Assembly (NCBI GenBank): GCA_930367215.1
Contig: OV884057.1
Location: 105,921,284-105,985,283, forward strand
Direction: 5' to 3'
DNA: 64,000 nt
Source: Pollenia angustigena
Lineage: Eukaryota; Arthropoda; Insecta; Diptera; Polleniidae
Both the position numbers and the translations under genes were made by a program. This document shows, piece by piece, positions 1 through 10,382 of the stretch. How positions within the stretch are numbered: position 1 is the first letter of the stretch; each line of letters starts with the position of its first letter. The notes below the pieces were generated by a model. It was not told where the DNA came from. It did not search any database and saw only the letters and a list, made by a program, of their open reading frames with translations.

Positions 1-176
1 CAAATTAGGTACACACATTTAGGTTGCCAATACACACCATCCTACAAAATGTGGGCGGGATTGGAGAAGTGGGCGTGGTACCTCCCGTACGGTTTGTGCG
101 TTGTTGTGATACAGACGTGTATTTTTAGCCCCGCATACGATTTGAACTATTAATTAATCACATTTGATTTTGTAAT

Positions 177-1314
177 TAGAGTTTTTTTTTCCCGGAGTTT
201 TTCGATTCCCGGGAAAGCGGGAACAATTTTTAAATTTCCCGGGATCCCGGGATCCCGCTCCATACAAATAATACAAAGTAAACTTGGTTTTATTAATGAA
301 AAAAACTTTTATAAACAAACGTGAGGGAACTACAAAAATAATTGAAGATTGAAAGCGGAACTTGAATTATTATTACCTTTGGCTATTATAAGTAAATTCC
401 GTATTATGATGATCTAGTACAAGATAAAATAAACATAACAATTGAGGTACTCAAGATATTAGATCAAAAAGTAAATTCATAAAATATATAAAATATTTTA
501 ATAAATATATTAACATTTTTTAACGGCGTAGGAAATTACTTTCTGACACACTCAAAGCGTTTAGTGAGTCGCCAAAGAGTATATTTCTGATTTTGTTTAC
601 TGATAACCATGTTTCCGAAAAATTTCGTTTACTTTTTTACTGAGGTTGGACAAATAATTAAAAGTGCACCGTTGTTGCATGCTTCTGATGTCAAGGTTGA
701 TGCAAAAAATAGCATCATCCGGACTACTTCTTACAAACTATTTCTTTTCATTAGGTCCATCTGTAATCTTTAGGACAATGTATTTTTCAAATTGTATGTT
801 TTAGTAACTTACACGAGTTTCATTATTTTTTTATTTCGGTTTCCCCGCACTTCCCGGAAATATTGCCAAGCTCGATTTTTTTTTTTTTTTTGTAGATACG
901 ACTATGTTGCAATAACGGAGCGATATGTTTATGTATATCCTATTTTTAAGACTTGTCCATGGACAATGAGAATTTACTGCCTGCATCTTATTTTGAATTT
1001 ATGTTCTTTATCAATTCATAACTTCACTTAATTTATTAATTATCAACTATTGCACTGCCCATTCTGCTTTTAATAGATTTATTGCCGCAGGAGACATTAA
1101 TTTACGTTTGTACACATTTCTTATAATTGATCTAATCGACAATTCATCCACAGATGCTAATTTTTAGAGAAAAGAAAACTAAATTTCAGAGTAAAAATAG
1201 CTGTTTTCTGAAACTATGAAGAACTTTTTATTTCCCGGGATCCCGCAACAAAAATCCCGGGAAAACGGGCAATATAATAAGTGAAGTCCCGGGAATTCCC
1301 GGGAAAAAACCCTA
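177..1314. mobile_element. hAT-type DNA transposon, non-autonomous remnant
   Basis: Both ends are visible. The left end begins TAGAGTTTTTTTTTCCCGG and the right end, reversed, begins TAGGGTTTTTTCCCGGG. An 8-bp direct duplication TTTGTAAT flanks the element at 169-176 and 1315-1322. Eight-base duplications and TAGRG termini are hallmarks of hAT elements. Both subterminal regions (190-256 and 1230-1305) are packed with CCCGGG and CGGGATCCCG palindromes in otherwise AT-rich DNA, a plausible transposase-binding array. The interior has no intact gene, only a transposase remnant near 520-630. Confidence 0.85.
520..630 (-). pseudogene. hAT transposase C-terminal dimerisation (hATC) remnant
   Basis: Reading the minus strand gives about 36 residues ending at a TAA, including FSETWLSVNKIRN and LFGDSLNALSVSESNFLRR. 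The spacing of KIRN, L, SLNAL and NFLRR fits the hATC dimerisation domain that ends hAT transposases (pattern FS..g...kiRn.L...sl.aL...r.nf.r). The normally conserved SER start is degraded. Only this exon-sized piece is readable, and sequence further up the minus strand is full of stops. It is a dead remnant of the element that encloses it. Confidence 0.6.
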
Positions 1315-1599
1315 TTTGTAATACATAAATATAAGCAGCGAATGGACGCTTAAAAAAAATAATATATTTTGTTATTTAAATTATTTAACATAATAGTGAA
1401 CAATTTAAAACGATAAAATTAAATAAAATAAAACAGTAAAAATATATACGTATGTACGTATGAATGTTCATACATGTGTATACATATTCTGAACAAAAAC
1501 ATTTAAATTTCTTGTTTTTTTTTTGTTGTTGTAAAATACAATAAATAATAAAAATATTAAAGCAAAGCAAAACGGTGAAAAACAAAAACAACTCTTTGC

Positions 1600-3116
1600 A
1601 TGAGTACGAACAGTGAAACAACACTAAGACAAAATGAAAGAAATGTTTACGTTTTAGTTCAGGCAAACGATAATAATGTAGAAATAAATAAAACAAAACA
1701 AAACAATATAAATTATTTAACGGCTAAGCCAATTATTCGAACACGTTCCCTATCACCCTCGGTGTTTACAAAAACAGTGGATAGTGACTCATTAAAAAAA
1801 CTACAACTAGATTTGGTGACAAGTGTTGCCAGGCCAGCAAGTATTGCCGTGACGTCAAAATCAAATTTAGTGGGAAATGATACCAACTTAAACACAAATG
1901 AAATGGAAAACCCCCCTGTAAAAAATTGTCAAAAGCCTACAGTACAAGTTGGTATGGACAGGTACATAACAGTGCTTAAACGGGGACGCAGCCCTACCTC
2001 TGCAGCTGTTGCTTCGGCATCCAAAGTGCCATCTTTTGATAAAATAAATTCCCAAAATCGCTTTGCAATTCTGGAGGATGAACCCTCTGAAGCCCCAAAC
2101 GTCATAAAATCGTCCAAGCCTCCCCCAATATATCTTAGGGAGCATAACTCAAATGATCTAATAAAGAGTTTAATTTCGTTGATTGGTGAAAATTCTTTTT
2201 ATGTTGCCGCAATAAAGCGAGGTAGTATAAATGAAACTAAAATTCAAGTTAATCATGAAAATGACTTTCGGAAAGTAATTAGCAAATTTGAGGCACTCAA
2301 AAAAAGTTTTTACACATACCAACTCAAGAGCAGTAAAGGTCTCCAGGTGGTGATTAAGGGAATTGATTCATGCGTAGACCCAGAGGAAATTAAAACTTTC
2401 TTGGAAGAAAAAGGCTTCAAGATAAAAGATGTGGTAAATATTAGAAATAGGGACAAAATTCCACAACCACTTTTTCGAGTAGAATTAGAGCCCGGCGACA
2501 TTAAGTTAAAAAAAAAACGAAACGCATCCCATTTATAGTGTGAAATATATTCTATACAGAAAAATCACAATTGAGGAGCCGCACAAAAAAAACGGACCTG
2601 TTCAGTGCTTAAACTGCCAAGAATTTGGCCATACCAAGGCATACTGCTACTTACCCCCTGTCTGCGTAGTATGTGGTGAACTGCACGGTACAGTTTCTTG
2701 TGATAAGTCTAAAACCGACCCCAACGTAAAAAAATGTAGCAACTGTGGCGGTAATCACACTGCCCAATTATAGAGGATGCCCAGTATATAATATTGTCAA
2801 GCAGACGGTTGGACCGAAAACAAATACCCCTCAAATGCAGGTTGCAAATCAGGTAAACACAAATGCGATTCAAGCCCCCCAGCCTAGTAATAACAGAACC
2901 TCTTACGCTAACGTCCTAAAATCAAACCATCAGCCAATGCAAGGTGCCTCGCCAAGTAATGATGAAACTTCGGTTTCTAATTTAAGTCGTTTAGAAAAAA
3001 CCATGGAAACATTAGTGCAAACAGTAAATAATTTTACGAACACAATGGGTAATATGATGCAGGAAATGCTTAGAATGCAATCGATGTTATTGCAAGCTGT
3101 ACTTAACAAACCATGA
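1600..3116 (+). pseudogene. Jockey LINE ORF1: gag-like RNA-binding protein, two frameshifts
   Basis: ORF1 proteins of Jockey elements bind the element RNA and form cytoplasmic particles. The first block (1600-2535) is a low-complexity N-terminus followed by a region ending EPGDIKLKKK. The second block, read in another frame to about 2763, has the PRE_C2HC-like stretch and zinc knuckles CLNCQEFGHTKAYC and CVVCGELHGTVSC plus the start of a third (CSNCGGNH). The third block ends at TGA 3114-3116. The first frameshift lies in the A run at about 2508-2518, and homology resumes in the next frame (HPIYSVKYIL). The second lies at about 2762-2765 in GCCCAATTATAG. Both look like single-base indels. The stop overlaps the ORF2 start as ATGA. 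Confidence 0.85.
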
Positions 3117-5785
3117 ACTGTTTAAAAATTTGTTTTTGGAACGCAAACGGCATCCGCCAACATAAAAATGAATTAGAATACTTTCTTAAAAATAAACAAA
3201 TTGATGTCATGATGATTTCTGAAACTCATTTGACCTCAAGAAATACGTTTAAAATCAATGGTTATATACTATATGATACCAAGGACCCTCGAGATAGAGC
3301 TTGTGGAGGTTCTGCCATCTCAATAAAAACCCGAGTCAAACACTACATTATGTGTGATCACCGTGAAGACTATCTGCAAGCAACGACTATTTGTGTTGAG
3401 GAGCTAAATCGAAACATAGTAATTTCTTCTTTATACTCTCCACCTAGATTTTCCATATCAGAAGGCCAATATTATAAATATTATAAATCATTAGGACCCT
3501 GTTTTCTGGCCGCTGGCGATTATAACGCTAAACATACCATCTGGGGGTCACGACTTATAACACCAAAAGGTCGTGTTTTGTTTAACACAATCTCTAAAAT
3601 GGGTTTAAATGTGGTCGCGAGCGGGCAACCAACATATTGGCCTACTGATCAGCAAAAAATTCCAGATGTTATCGACTTTGGCGTGGTTAAAAACATCCCC
3701 ACAGAAACGATTCATGTTGAAGCTTCCTTAGAATTATCATCCGACCACACACCTACAATTGTTACTATATCGAACCCAAATAGAATTGTATTTCCGTCAG
3801 GTTACTTAGCGACGCCAGCCACACAAATAAATTGGTTAAAATATAAAAAATTTCTCAGTGCCCATTGCACAGAAAATATTCCGCTTAGTACACCGGAGAA
3901 TGTGGATCTCTCTCTTGTTAACTTTGACAGTTATCTTAAACTAGCTGTTCAACACTCCAGCGCTACCCCCAAAAAAATTAAAAATAATAAAATATGTTCT
4001 TCAGATGTCGAGCGGCTCTTGACTGAAAAAAGGAGAGTTCGAAGAGAGTGGCAACTTTACAGATCCCCGCAACTTAAGATTTTATTAAAAGAATGCACAA
4101 AAAGGCTAAGAAAGTTACTACAGAATCAGAAAACGGCTTCTCTAGAAAAATATCTTAAGGAACTTGATGCAAATCCACAATCTGACTACTCATTATGGCG
4201 TGCAGCTAGAAATCTAAAAAGGCCAGTTATATCTAAGCCACCATTAAGAAACTTGAATGGTAGTTGGGCAAGAAACGATATTGAAAAAGGAAATCTTTTT
4301 GTTAGACATTTGAAAAACGTATTTACACCAAATATATCTCACAATATTGCGGTCGAGTTACCACCTGTTGATGCTAGAGCAGCTATTCTCCTCAGATTTG
4401 AGATAAGAGAAATCGAAAAGGCTATTTGTGACTTAAACACTAAGAAGGCACCTGGTATTGATAAAATCAGTAATAAAATGCTTTTGGAGCTACCTCGCAT
4501 AGCAAAGAAAATTATTCTTTTTATTTTTAATGCTATTTTACGCCTTGAATACTATCCTGGAAAATGGAAGGTTTCCTTAGTTACCATGATACGAAAGCCA
4601 GGTAAAGATCATACAAAAGTTGAGTCTTATAGACCTATTAGCTTATTATCAAATATGTCAAAGCTGTTTGAGAAATTATTAGTTTCAAAATTAACACCAA
4701 TTTTAAGTGAAAATAGATGTATTCCAAACTATCAGTTGGGATTTAGAAGAAAACACAGCACAATCGAGCAGACTCATCGAATAGTAAATGTCATAAGAAA
4801 AGCATTTGAAGAAAATAAATATTGCTCAGCACTCTTCATCGATGTTTCGCAAGCTTTTGACAAAGTCTGGCATGAAGGCTTATTACACAAATTGAAGCAA
4901 AATTTACCAGCAAACACACACAAGCTGCTAGAAAGCTACTTAGTCGGTCGTCAATTTATTATTAAAGAAGGAAATTTCTTAAGTTCGCCTCAGCCCATTG
5001 CCGCTGGAGTCCCACAAGGCAGCATCCTGGGCCCCCTATTATACTTAATTTATACTTCGGACATGCCAACAAGCAACTACACACAAACTTCAACATTTGC
5101 AGACGATACAGCTTTTCTAAGCGTCCACGAAAATCGTTATGAAGCATCGCGTTACTTACAGCATCATATATTTCAACTAGAAATATGGTTAAGACAATGG
5201 AGGATAATGGTAAATGAGCAAAAATGCGTACATATAACATTCACTTTGCGCCGGGAATCTTGCCCCCCTATTACAATCAATAATCAAATAATTCCTCAAC
5301 ATTCGCATGTTAAATATCTCGGTATACATCTGGATCGGCGATTAACGTGGAAATGCCATATATAGGCAAAATTAACTCAAATAAAACTAAAAGCCATTCA
5401 AATTCATTGGCTTATTGGAAGAAATTCTGTCCTTAGTCTCGATTGCAAGCTTCTACTTTACAACTCTATCTTAAAGCCTATCTGGTGCTACGGTATTCAA
5501 CTATGGGGCACTGCCTCGGCCTCTAATATCGACAAAATTCAAAGGCGCCAAAATAAACTTCTACGAATAATCACAGCCGCTCCCTGGTATGTTAAAAACT
5601 CAAACATTCATAAGGATCTCAATGTGCCATTAGTGAAATCTATGATTACAAAATATGCAATAAAATATTTAAAAAGGCTTGAACAACACCCAAATCCACT
5701 AGCTCGAAATATTTTAAATCATGGCGGCCACACTCGCTTAAGAAGAAGAGACACTGCAGCACTTACCCAATTAGATGAGCGATAA
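3113..5785 (+). pseudogene. Jockey LINE ORF2: AP endonuclease plus reverse transcriptase, one in-frame stop
   Basis: ORF2 nicks chromosomal DNA and copies the element RNA onto it (target-primed reverse transcription). The endonuclease domain is at about residues 1-230, with N10, E37 (SETH), D136/N138 (GDYNAKH) and D211/H212 (SSDHTP). The RT domain follows from about residue 440: KKAPGIDKI, SYRPISLLS, LGFRRKHST, ALFIDVSQAFDKVWH, GVPQGSILGPLLY and the catalytic FADD at residues 662-665 (5096-5107). A TAG at 5363-5365 interrupts the protein after 750 residues. The same frame continues for 139 codons (typical C-terminal sequence, e.g. NKLLRIITAAPWYVKN) to TAA 5783-5785. The start ATG overlaps the ORF1 stop, suggesting translation by reinitiation. 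Confidence 0.9.
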
Positions 5786-5989
5786 ACACCTATAAAAGTG
5801 AACATAACCCGTGATGAAGAAAATTTTGTCTTGCACTGGCAGGAGATAAAATAAAGTATTAGGTTAAGATTTGATTAATTATTGTTAGTTCATATTTAAT
5901 ATATGAAGATTTAATAAAAAATAATGACAAAAAAAAAAAAAAAAAATACCTGATAGAAATATATATGAACCAAGCCCCCTTCATATCTG

Positions 5990-6140
5990 GGGGTTTCGGA
6001 AAACCCATTTCAACAGACGGACAACCAGATTTGAACTTCCATTCTCATATGAATCCAAAATATATACATATGTATATGTTTATGGGGTCTAAGATATTTT
6101 AGAAAATACAAACGGAATGACAAAGTTATGTATGTTAAAA
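5990..6140 (-). repeat. Head fragment of the TATACCCTCCACCA interspersed repeat, reversed
   Basis: Read on the minus strand it contains TTTGTCATTCCGTTTG, AGACCCCATAAA, a TATAT...GGATTC tract and TGTCCGTCTGTTGAAAT in the same order as the larger copies at 7224 and 54440. The first ~40 bases, including TATACCCTCC, are not recognisable. Diverged. Confidence 0.6.
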
Positions 6141-6339
6141 CTACAAGCACAAGGGAATTTTCGGGAAAAATTAGAGGCAGTCGTGGTTTTTTGCTCATCT
6201 CAGCCATTTGTGGACTGATCTTGCTGAATTTCAATAGCAAGAAATGGTGGACTATTCTTATATGTATATATAAAATTGTAACGATACTGACTGATTCATC
6301 ATCTCACAGCCTAAACGCCTGAAGCTAAAAACTTGAAAT

Positions 6340-7100
6340 TCGGACCGGAGGTGGTTCTCTTCCCAAATCGGTACACTAACACGGGGTTTTTGAAAATTCG
6401 AATGTTTAGGGGGTAAAAAGGGTAAAAACAGGTAAATCCGATAACCGTATATATCCAAAACTAATAGAGATACAAAAAAGCTGTACTACTTATCGTTGTT
6501 CTTTAGAAAAATAAGCGCACAGGTGTCTGGTACTTTTTTTTAGAGAGAAAACGGGTAAACCCTGAATTTTGGTACTTTTTGTCACCCCGATCTATCTTTT
6601 GAACGAATAAACATAGAAACAAAGTTTTAACCACATTCGAAAATTATCAAAAAAAATACGAATATAAATATGGTACTTTTTCGAACGTTACAGGGGTGAA
6701 CGTCGTAACTATTTTTGGTATTTTTTTTAAAAAAATTTTTCTCCATTCATTGACATATTCGTACTAAATTATAGGCCCCCTCTGCAATCCTGCAATTTTT
6801 GATACTTTAATGGGGGGGGGGGTTTATAGTACCAAAATGGGAAATACGAGAAACTTAATAGTTTTCTTCAGCTTTTTGGTTCTACAACTGGTATTTTTTT
6901 TGATTATAGTTAATATTGGAGCTTAACATAAAATTCAACATGCAAAGTCCTGAGTGGAACTTTTTGGTACTTTTTTGTATATTAAGTGGTACTTTTTGAT
7001 TTTCCAGAATTTAAACAAGTTAAAACCTAGAAAAACAAACTTTGGCATGCGGATATGTCCACGAAGAAAAAGGAGACGCTGACGATGTAGCGGGTTAAAC
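6340..7100. repeat. Diverged AT-rich tract with recurrent GGTACTTTTT
   Basis: No gene is visible. The motif TGGTACTTTTT or GGTACTTTTTT recurs at least six times with irregular spacing (near 6528, 6571, 6672, 6967 and 6987, plus variants). It could be subterminal sequence of an old repeat, but no ends or target duplications were found. Confidence 0.35.
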
Positions 7101-7223
7101 GCTAGTGTGACAGAAATCTAAATAAATTTAATAAATTATTTAATAAATTTAAGTTGCTTTTTTAATTTTAACAGCTTATTTTCAAGTTTTTAAACGCTTA
7201 AAACTGTTTTTAGTGTTTTTTTT

Positions 7224-8920
7224 TATACCCTCCACCACAATTAGTTGTGAAGAGGGTATATTAAGTTTGTCATTCCGTGTGAAACTTTTTTATTTTTCAT
7301 CTCAGACCCCATAAAGTATATATATTCTGGGTCCTTGAGTAATTCTAAGTCGATTTAGCCATGTCCGTCTGTTAAAAACACGCTCACTTTCGAAAAACTC
7401 AAAAGAAATAAACAAACTTGGTGTCAAATTGCTTGTAGTTAACCTAAGCAGTTTGGGATTGAAATCCAGCAAAATCGGTTTAGTAGGATCAGAGCTATGA
7501 ATCAAAATGTGGAACAACCACCTAAAAAAAATTTATAATTTTGTTACAAACTAACATAAATGGTGGAACAATGCACAGAATGATATAAGATTTTGCAAAA
7601 ATTCGTTTTATTCGACTGGAAATCACGCTGTAAGATTTCGTGAAGATCCGTTCATAATTTACCCTAGGCCCCATATAAGCCCTACTCCCGGAAAACAGTA
7701 TAGTACGCCAAAACACTATATACCAATGCTATCATAACAAATTTTGGCACGTTTAATAGGACTAGAAATGACACTGTAAAGTTTCATAAAGATCGGTCCA
7801 TAATTTACCCTAGGCCCCATATAAACCCTACTTCAAGAAAACAGTTTAGTGCACCTAAAACCGTAAAAAATTATGCTATGATAACAAAATTTGGTACATC
7901 AAAGTTTTATTGAACAAACTTCGGGTAGGCGTCAGGCGAGAAGGGTTGAGACCACCTGAGAGTCACAATAGACAAACACAAAAGGAAGAGCTAGTCGGAA
8001 ACCTCGCCTGTTCAACCGGCCCGTAACAGTTAAGGCTGTGAAATTTCGTGAAGATCGGGCCATAATTTACCCTAGGCCCCATATAAATCCTACTCCCGGA
8101 AAATAGTTTAGTACGCCTAAAACCGTAAAAAATAATGCTATCATACTAAAATTTGGCATGTCACAGTTTTATAGGACTTGAAATGATACTGTGAAATTTT
8201 GTGAAGATCGGTCGATAATTAACCCTAGGCCCCATATAAACCCTACTTCCGGAAAACAGTTTAGTACGCCTAAAACCATAATTAATAACGCTATCACAAC
8301 AAATTTTGACTCGTCACAGTTTATTATGACTAGAAATAAGGCTGTGAAATTTCGTGAAGATCGCTAATTAACAATGCTATCATAACAGAAATTGGTTGTC
8401 ACAGTTTTTTTAGGACTAGTAATGCACCGTGGAATTTCGTGAAGACCGGTCCATAATTTATTCTAGGCCCCATATAAAGCCCACTCTGGTAAAATAACTA
8501 AATACGCCTAAAACCGTAGCAGATATAGATTTTGCGGTAAACTTTCTTCCAGCTTAGCTTCATATTGGCAGAAAAAATGTTATGCAATTTTGTGATATGT
8601 GGTCCATAATTTACCTTAGATCCCATTTTAGCACCTTCTGAAATTCTCTGCAAACGCTAAAACTAATTGCACCGCTTTTACGAATTATGATATTTTACTC
8701 AAGCTATTAAAAATTGCAAAAAAAAAAGAATTAAACTTTCTGATTGTATATATATGTAGGTCTAAACCGCAACCAATTTTAATGCAGATGTCTGTTTTTG
8801 TAAAGATAATACTAATAAATATACATCATAAAGATATTACTCCTAAATCATTCGAACTGTCGGTGGAGGGTATCAAAGATTCGGCACAGCCAAATATAGC
8901 ACTCTAACTTGTTTTTTTTT
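7224..8920 (+). repeat. Full-length TATACCCTCCACCA interspersed repeat with internal tandem array
   Basis: It begins TATACCCTCCACCACAATTA and ends with GGTGGAGGGTATCAAAGATTCGGC...CTAACTTGTTTTTT. Between these lie TCATTCCGTGTGAAAC, GACCCCATAAAGTATATA, TGTCCGTCTG and then about seven decayed copies of a ~150-bp unit built on GTGAAGATCGGTCCATAA, CCCTAGGCCCCATATAA and AGTACGCCTAAAACCGT. A ~110-bp unrelated insertion sits near 7917-8030 (TTCGGGTAGGCGTCAGGCGAG). No transposase gene is present. The long copy count in the window and the conserved ends suggest a non-autonomous mobile element of unclear class. Confidence 0.7.
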
Positions 8921-9149
8921 TTGGTGCCGTCTTATAAGTAGTGGTTTAAATTAAAAAAGTTACTTTATTAAAAACGCAAAGAAAATGTACGGTAGTAGAA
9001 CTTAATAATTCCTTATGTAGAGTCAAATTTATATTTGTAAAATTTGTTCATTGTAAAGAAAATTTAACTGTATGAAAATTTATTATAAAGAGATTAAAAA
9101 AGCAGTGGTTTTAAAATCAATTCATAATAAGGAAGAGCGTTATTGTATA

Positions 9150-9353
9150 TGTTGTAGTGCCAAGTATTGACAACACTGTTTTTACTAGGTATCTGGCAGC
9201 ACTACTAAAATACATGTGAGTCGGTTTTTGGTTCTTTTTATAAATTTCATAGGATTGCATCATCTTTTTGATTTGAGTAATATTTTTGTTAATAAATAGT
9301 TTTAGAGTTTAAAAGAATAACCTTGTGTTTTAATCAACATTAAAACCCCAACA
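9150..9353 (+). repeat. 5' LTR of Mag-like element
   Basis: 204 bp, starting TGTTGTAGTGCCAAGTATTG and ending in CAACA. It matches the downstream LTR with five substitutions and no indels. An AATAAA lies near its 3' part. Confidence 0.93.
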
Positions 9354-9356
9354 AAT

Positions 9357-9369
9357 TGGCGACGAGGAT
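9357..9369 (+). other. Primer binding site, tRNA-Ser(GCT) type
   Basis: TGGCGACGAGGAT begins 3 bases after the LTR. It is complementary to the 3' end (CCTCGTCG plus CCA) that I recall for fly tRNA-Ser(GCT), whose 5' end is GACGAGG. The gag ATG at 9370 follows immediately. Confidence 0.75.
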
Positions 9370-10382
9370 ATGGCTCAAGACGCAAAAATTACAGAACTAT
9401 TGGAGTTACATGGCAAACTCCTTGCAAGTTTAACACAAGGAGCACAATTCATCAAGATGACGTTGTGGAAAAATTATCCAACAGCATATCAGAATTTTGC
9501 TTTGATCAAACAAATGCCACAACATTTAGCACATCGTATGCCCGTTATGAAGACATTTTTCTGGTGGAAGGACGACAATTGGAAGATGCTGCTTGTGTAA
9601 GATTACTAATGCGGAAGCTAAATACAGTCGCATATGGCAAATATGCAGCATATATTCTGCCTAAAAATCCAAGGGATGTCTCATTTAAGGAAACAATTAT
9701 GATTCTTAAAGACATGTTTGGGTTACAACAATCACTCTTCAGTACACGGTACAAATGCCTTCAAACTGTAAAAATGCCACAAGAAGATTTGGTTACATAT
9801 GCAGCCCGGGTCAACGAATCATGTGAAAATTTTAAGTTATCAGAGATGAGTTCTGATGAATTCAAATGCTAAATTTTTGTTTGTGGTCTACAAGCTCACA
9901 AAGATTCCGAGGTTCGCATGAGATGTTTATCAGCTCTAGAGGATGATTCAAGGCAAACTATCAACAAGCTTGTAACAAATGCTCAACGGTTGATGAATTT
10001 GAAGCATGATACAGCGATGATAGAAAACAACTCCCAAACATCAGTAAGTGCTATAAAATCAAATTCCAAGCAGTACAACAACAACAATGAGAAAGGTAAG
10101 CCAATTCCTAAAACACCATGCTGGAATTGTGGAGCCATGCACTACTCCAAATACTGCAATTATGCAAAACATCAATGTTCACAATGCAAAACCATAGGTC
10201 ACAAAGAAGGTTTTTGCAAAAATAAACGCCCACATAACACATACAAAAATAAGAACAAGTATAAACAGAAGCAAACAAAATCACCACAGTCGAACGTTGT
10301 TCAAACCAACCAACCAACTGACATATGCAGCAAGAAGAAAATTTGTCAAAGTCAACATCAAATCTTCATCCATCAACTCTGA
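9370..10382 (+). pseudogene. Gag of Mag-like element, frameshifted and with one stop
   Basis: Gag forms the particle and binds the RNA genome. The N-terminus (MAQDAKITELLELHG) is in one frame to about 9430-9450, then the protein continues in another frame through a retrotransposon gag domain (EDIFLVEGRQLEDAACVRLL, ILPKNPRDVSFKETI). A TAA at 9870-9872 interrupts KC|IFVCGLQ, where most relatives have a leucine, so it looks like a point mutation. The nucleocapsid end has two zinc knuckles, CWNCGAMHYSKYC and CSQCKTIGHKEGFC (from about 10119), then a lysine/asparagine-rich tail. It stops at 10380-10382 and overlaps the pol frame by about 85 bases, so a ribosomal frameshift may normally join them. 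Confidence 0.85.

Larger units (their letters stand above)
1330..5946 (+). mobile_element. Jockey-type non-LTR retrotransposon (LINE), near full length
   Basis: The element has an A-rich 5' leader, ORF1 (gag-like, zinc knuckles), an overlapping ORF2 (endonuclease and reverse transcriptase) and a short 3' UTR ending in an uninterrupted A run at 5929-5946. AATAAAAAATAATG lies just upstream of the A run. The 5' end is set by the adjacent hAT target duplication (1315-1322) and is only approximate, because I could not find a target-site duplication matching the sequence after the A run. Two frameshifts in ORF1 and one stop in ORF2 are the only obvious lesions, so the copy is young but inactive. 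Confidence 0.85.

Noticed and set aside
1385..1696. 103-codon minus-strand frame at the LINE 5' end
   Set aside because: Antisense to the LINE leader, phenylalanine/tyrosine-rich low complexity; shadow frame.
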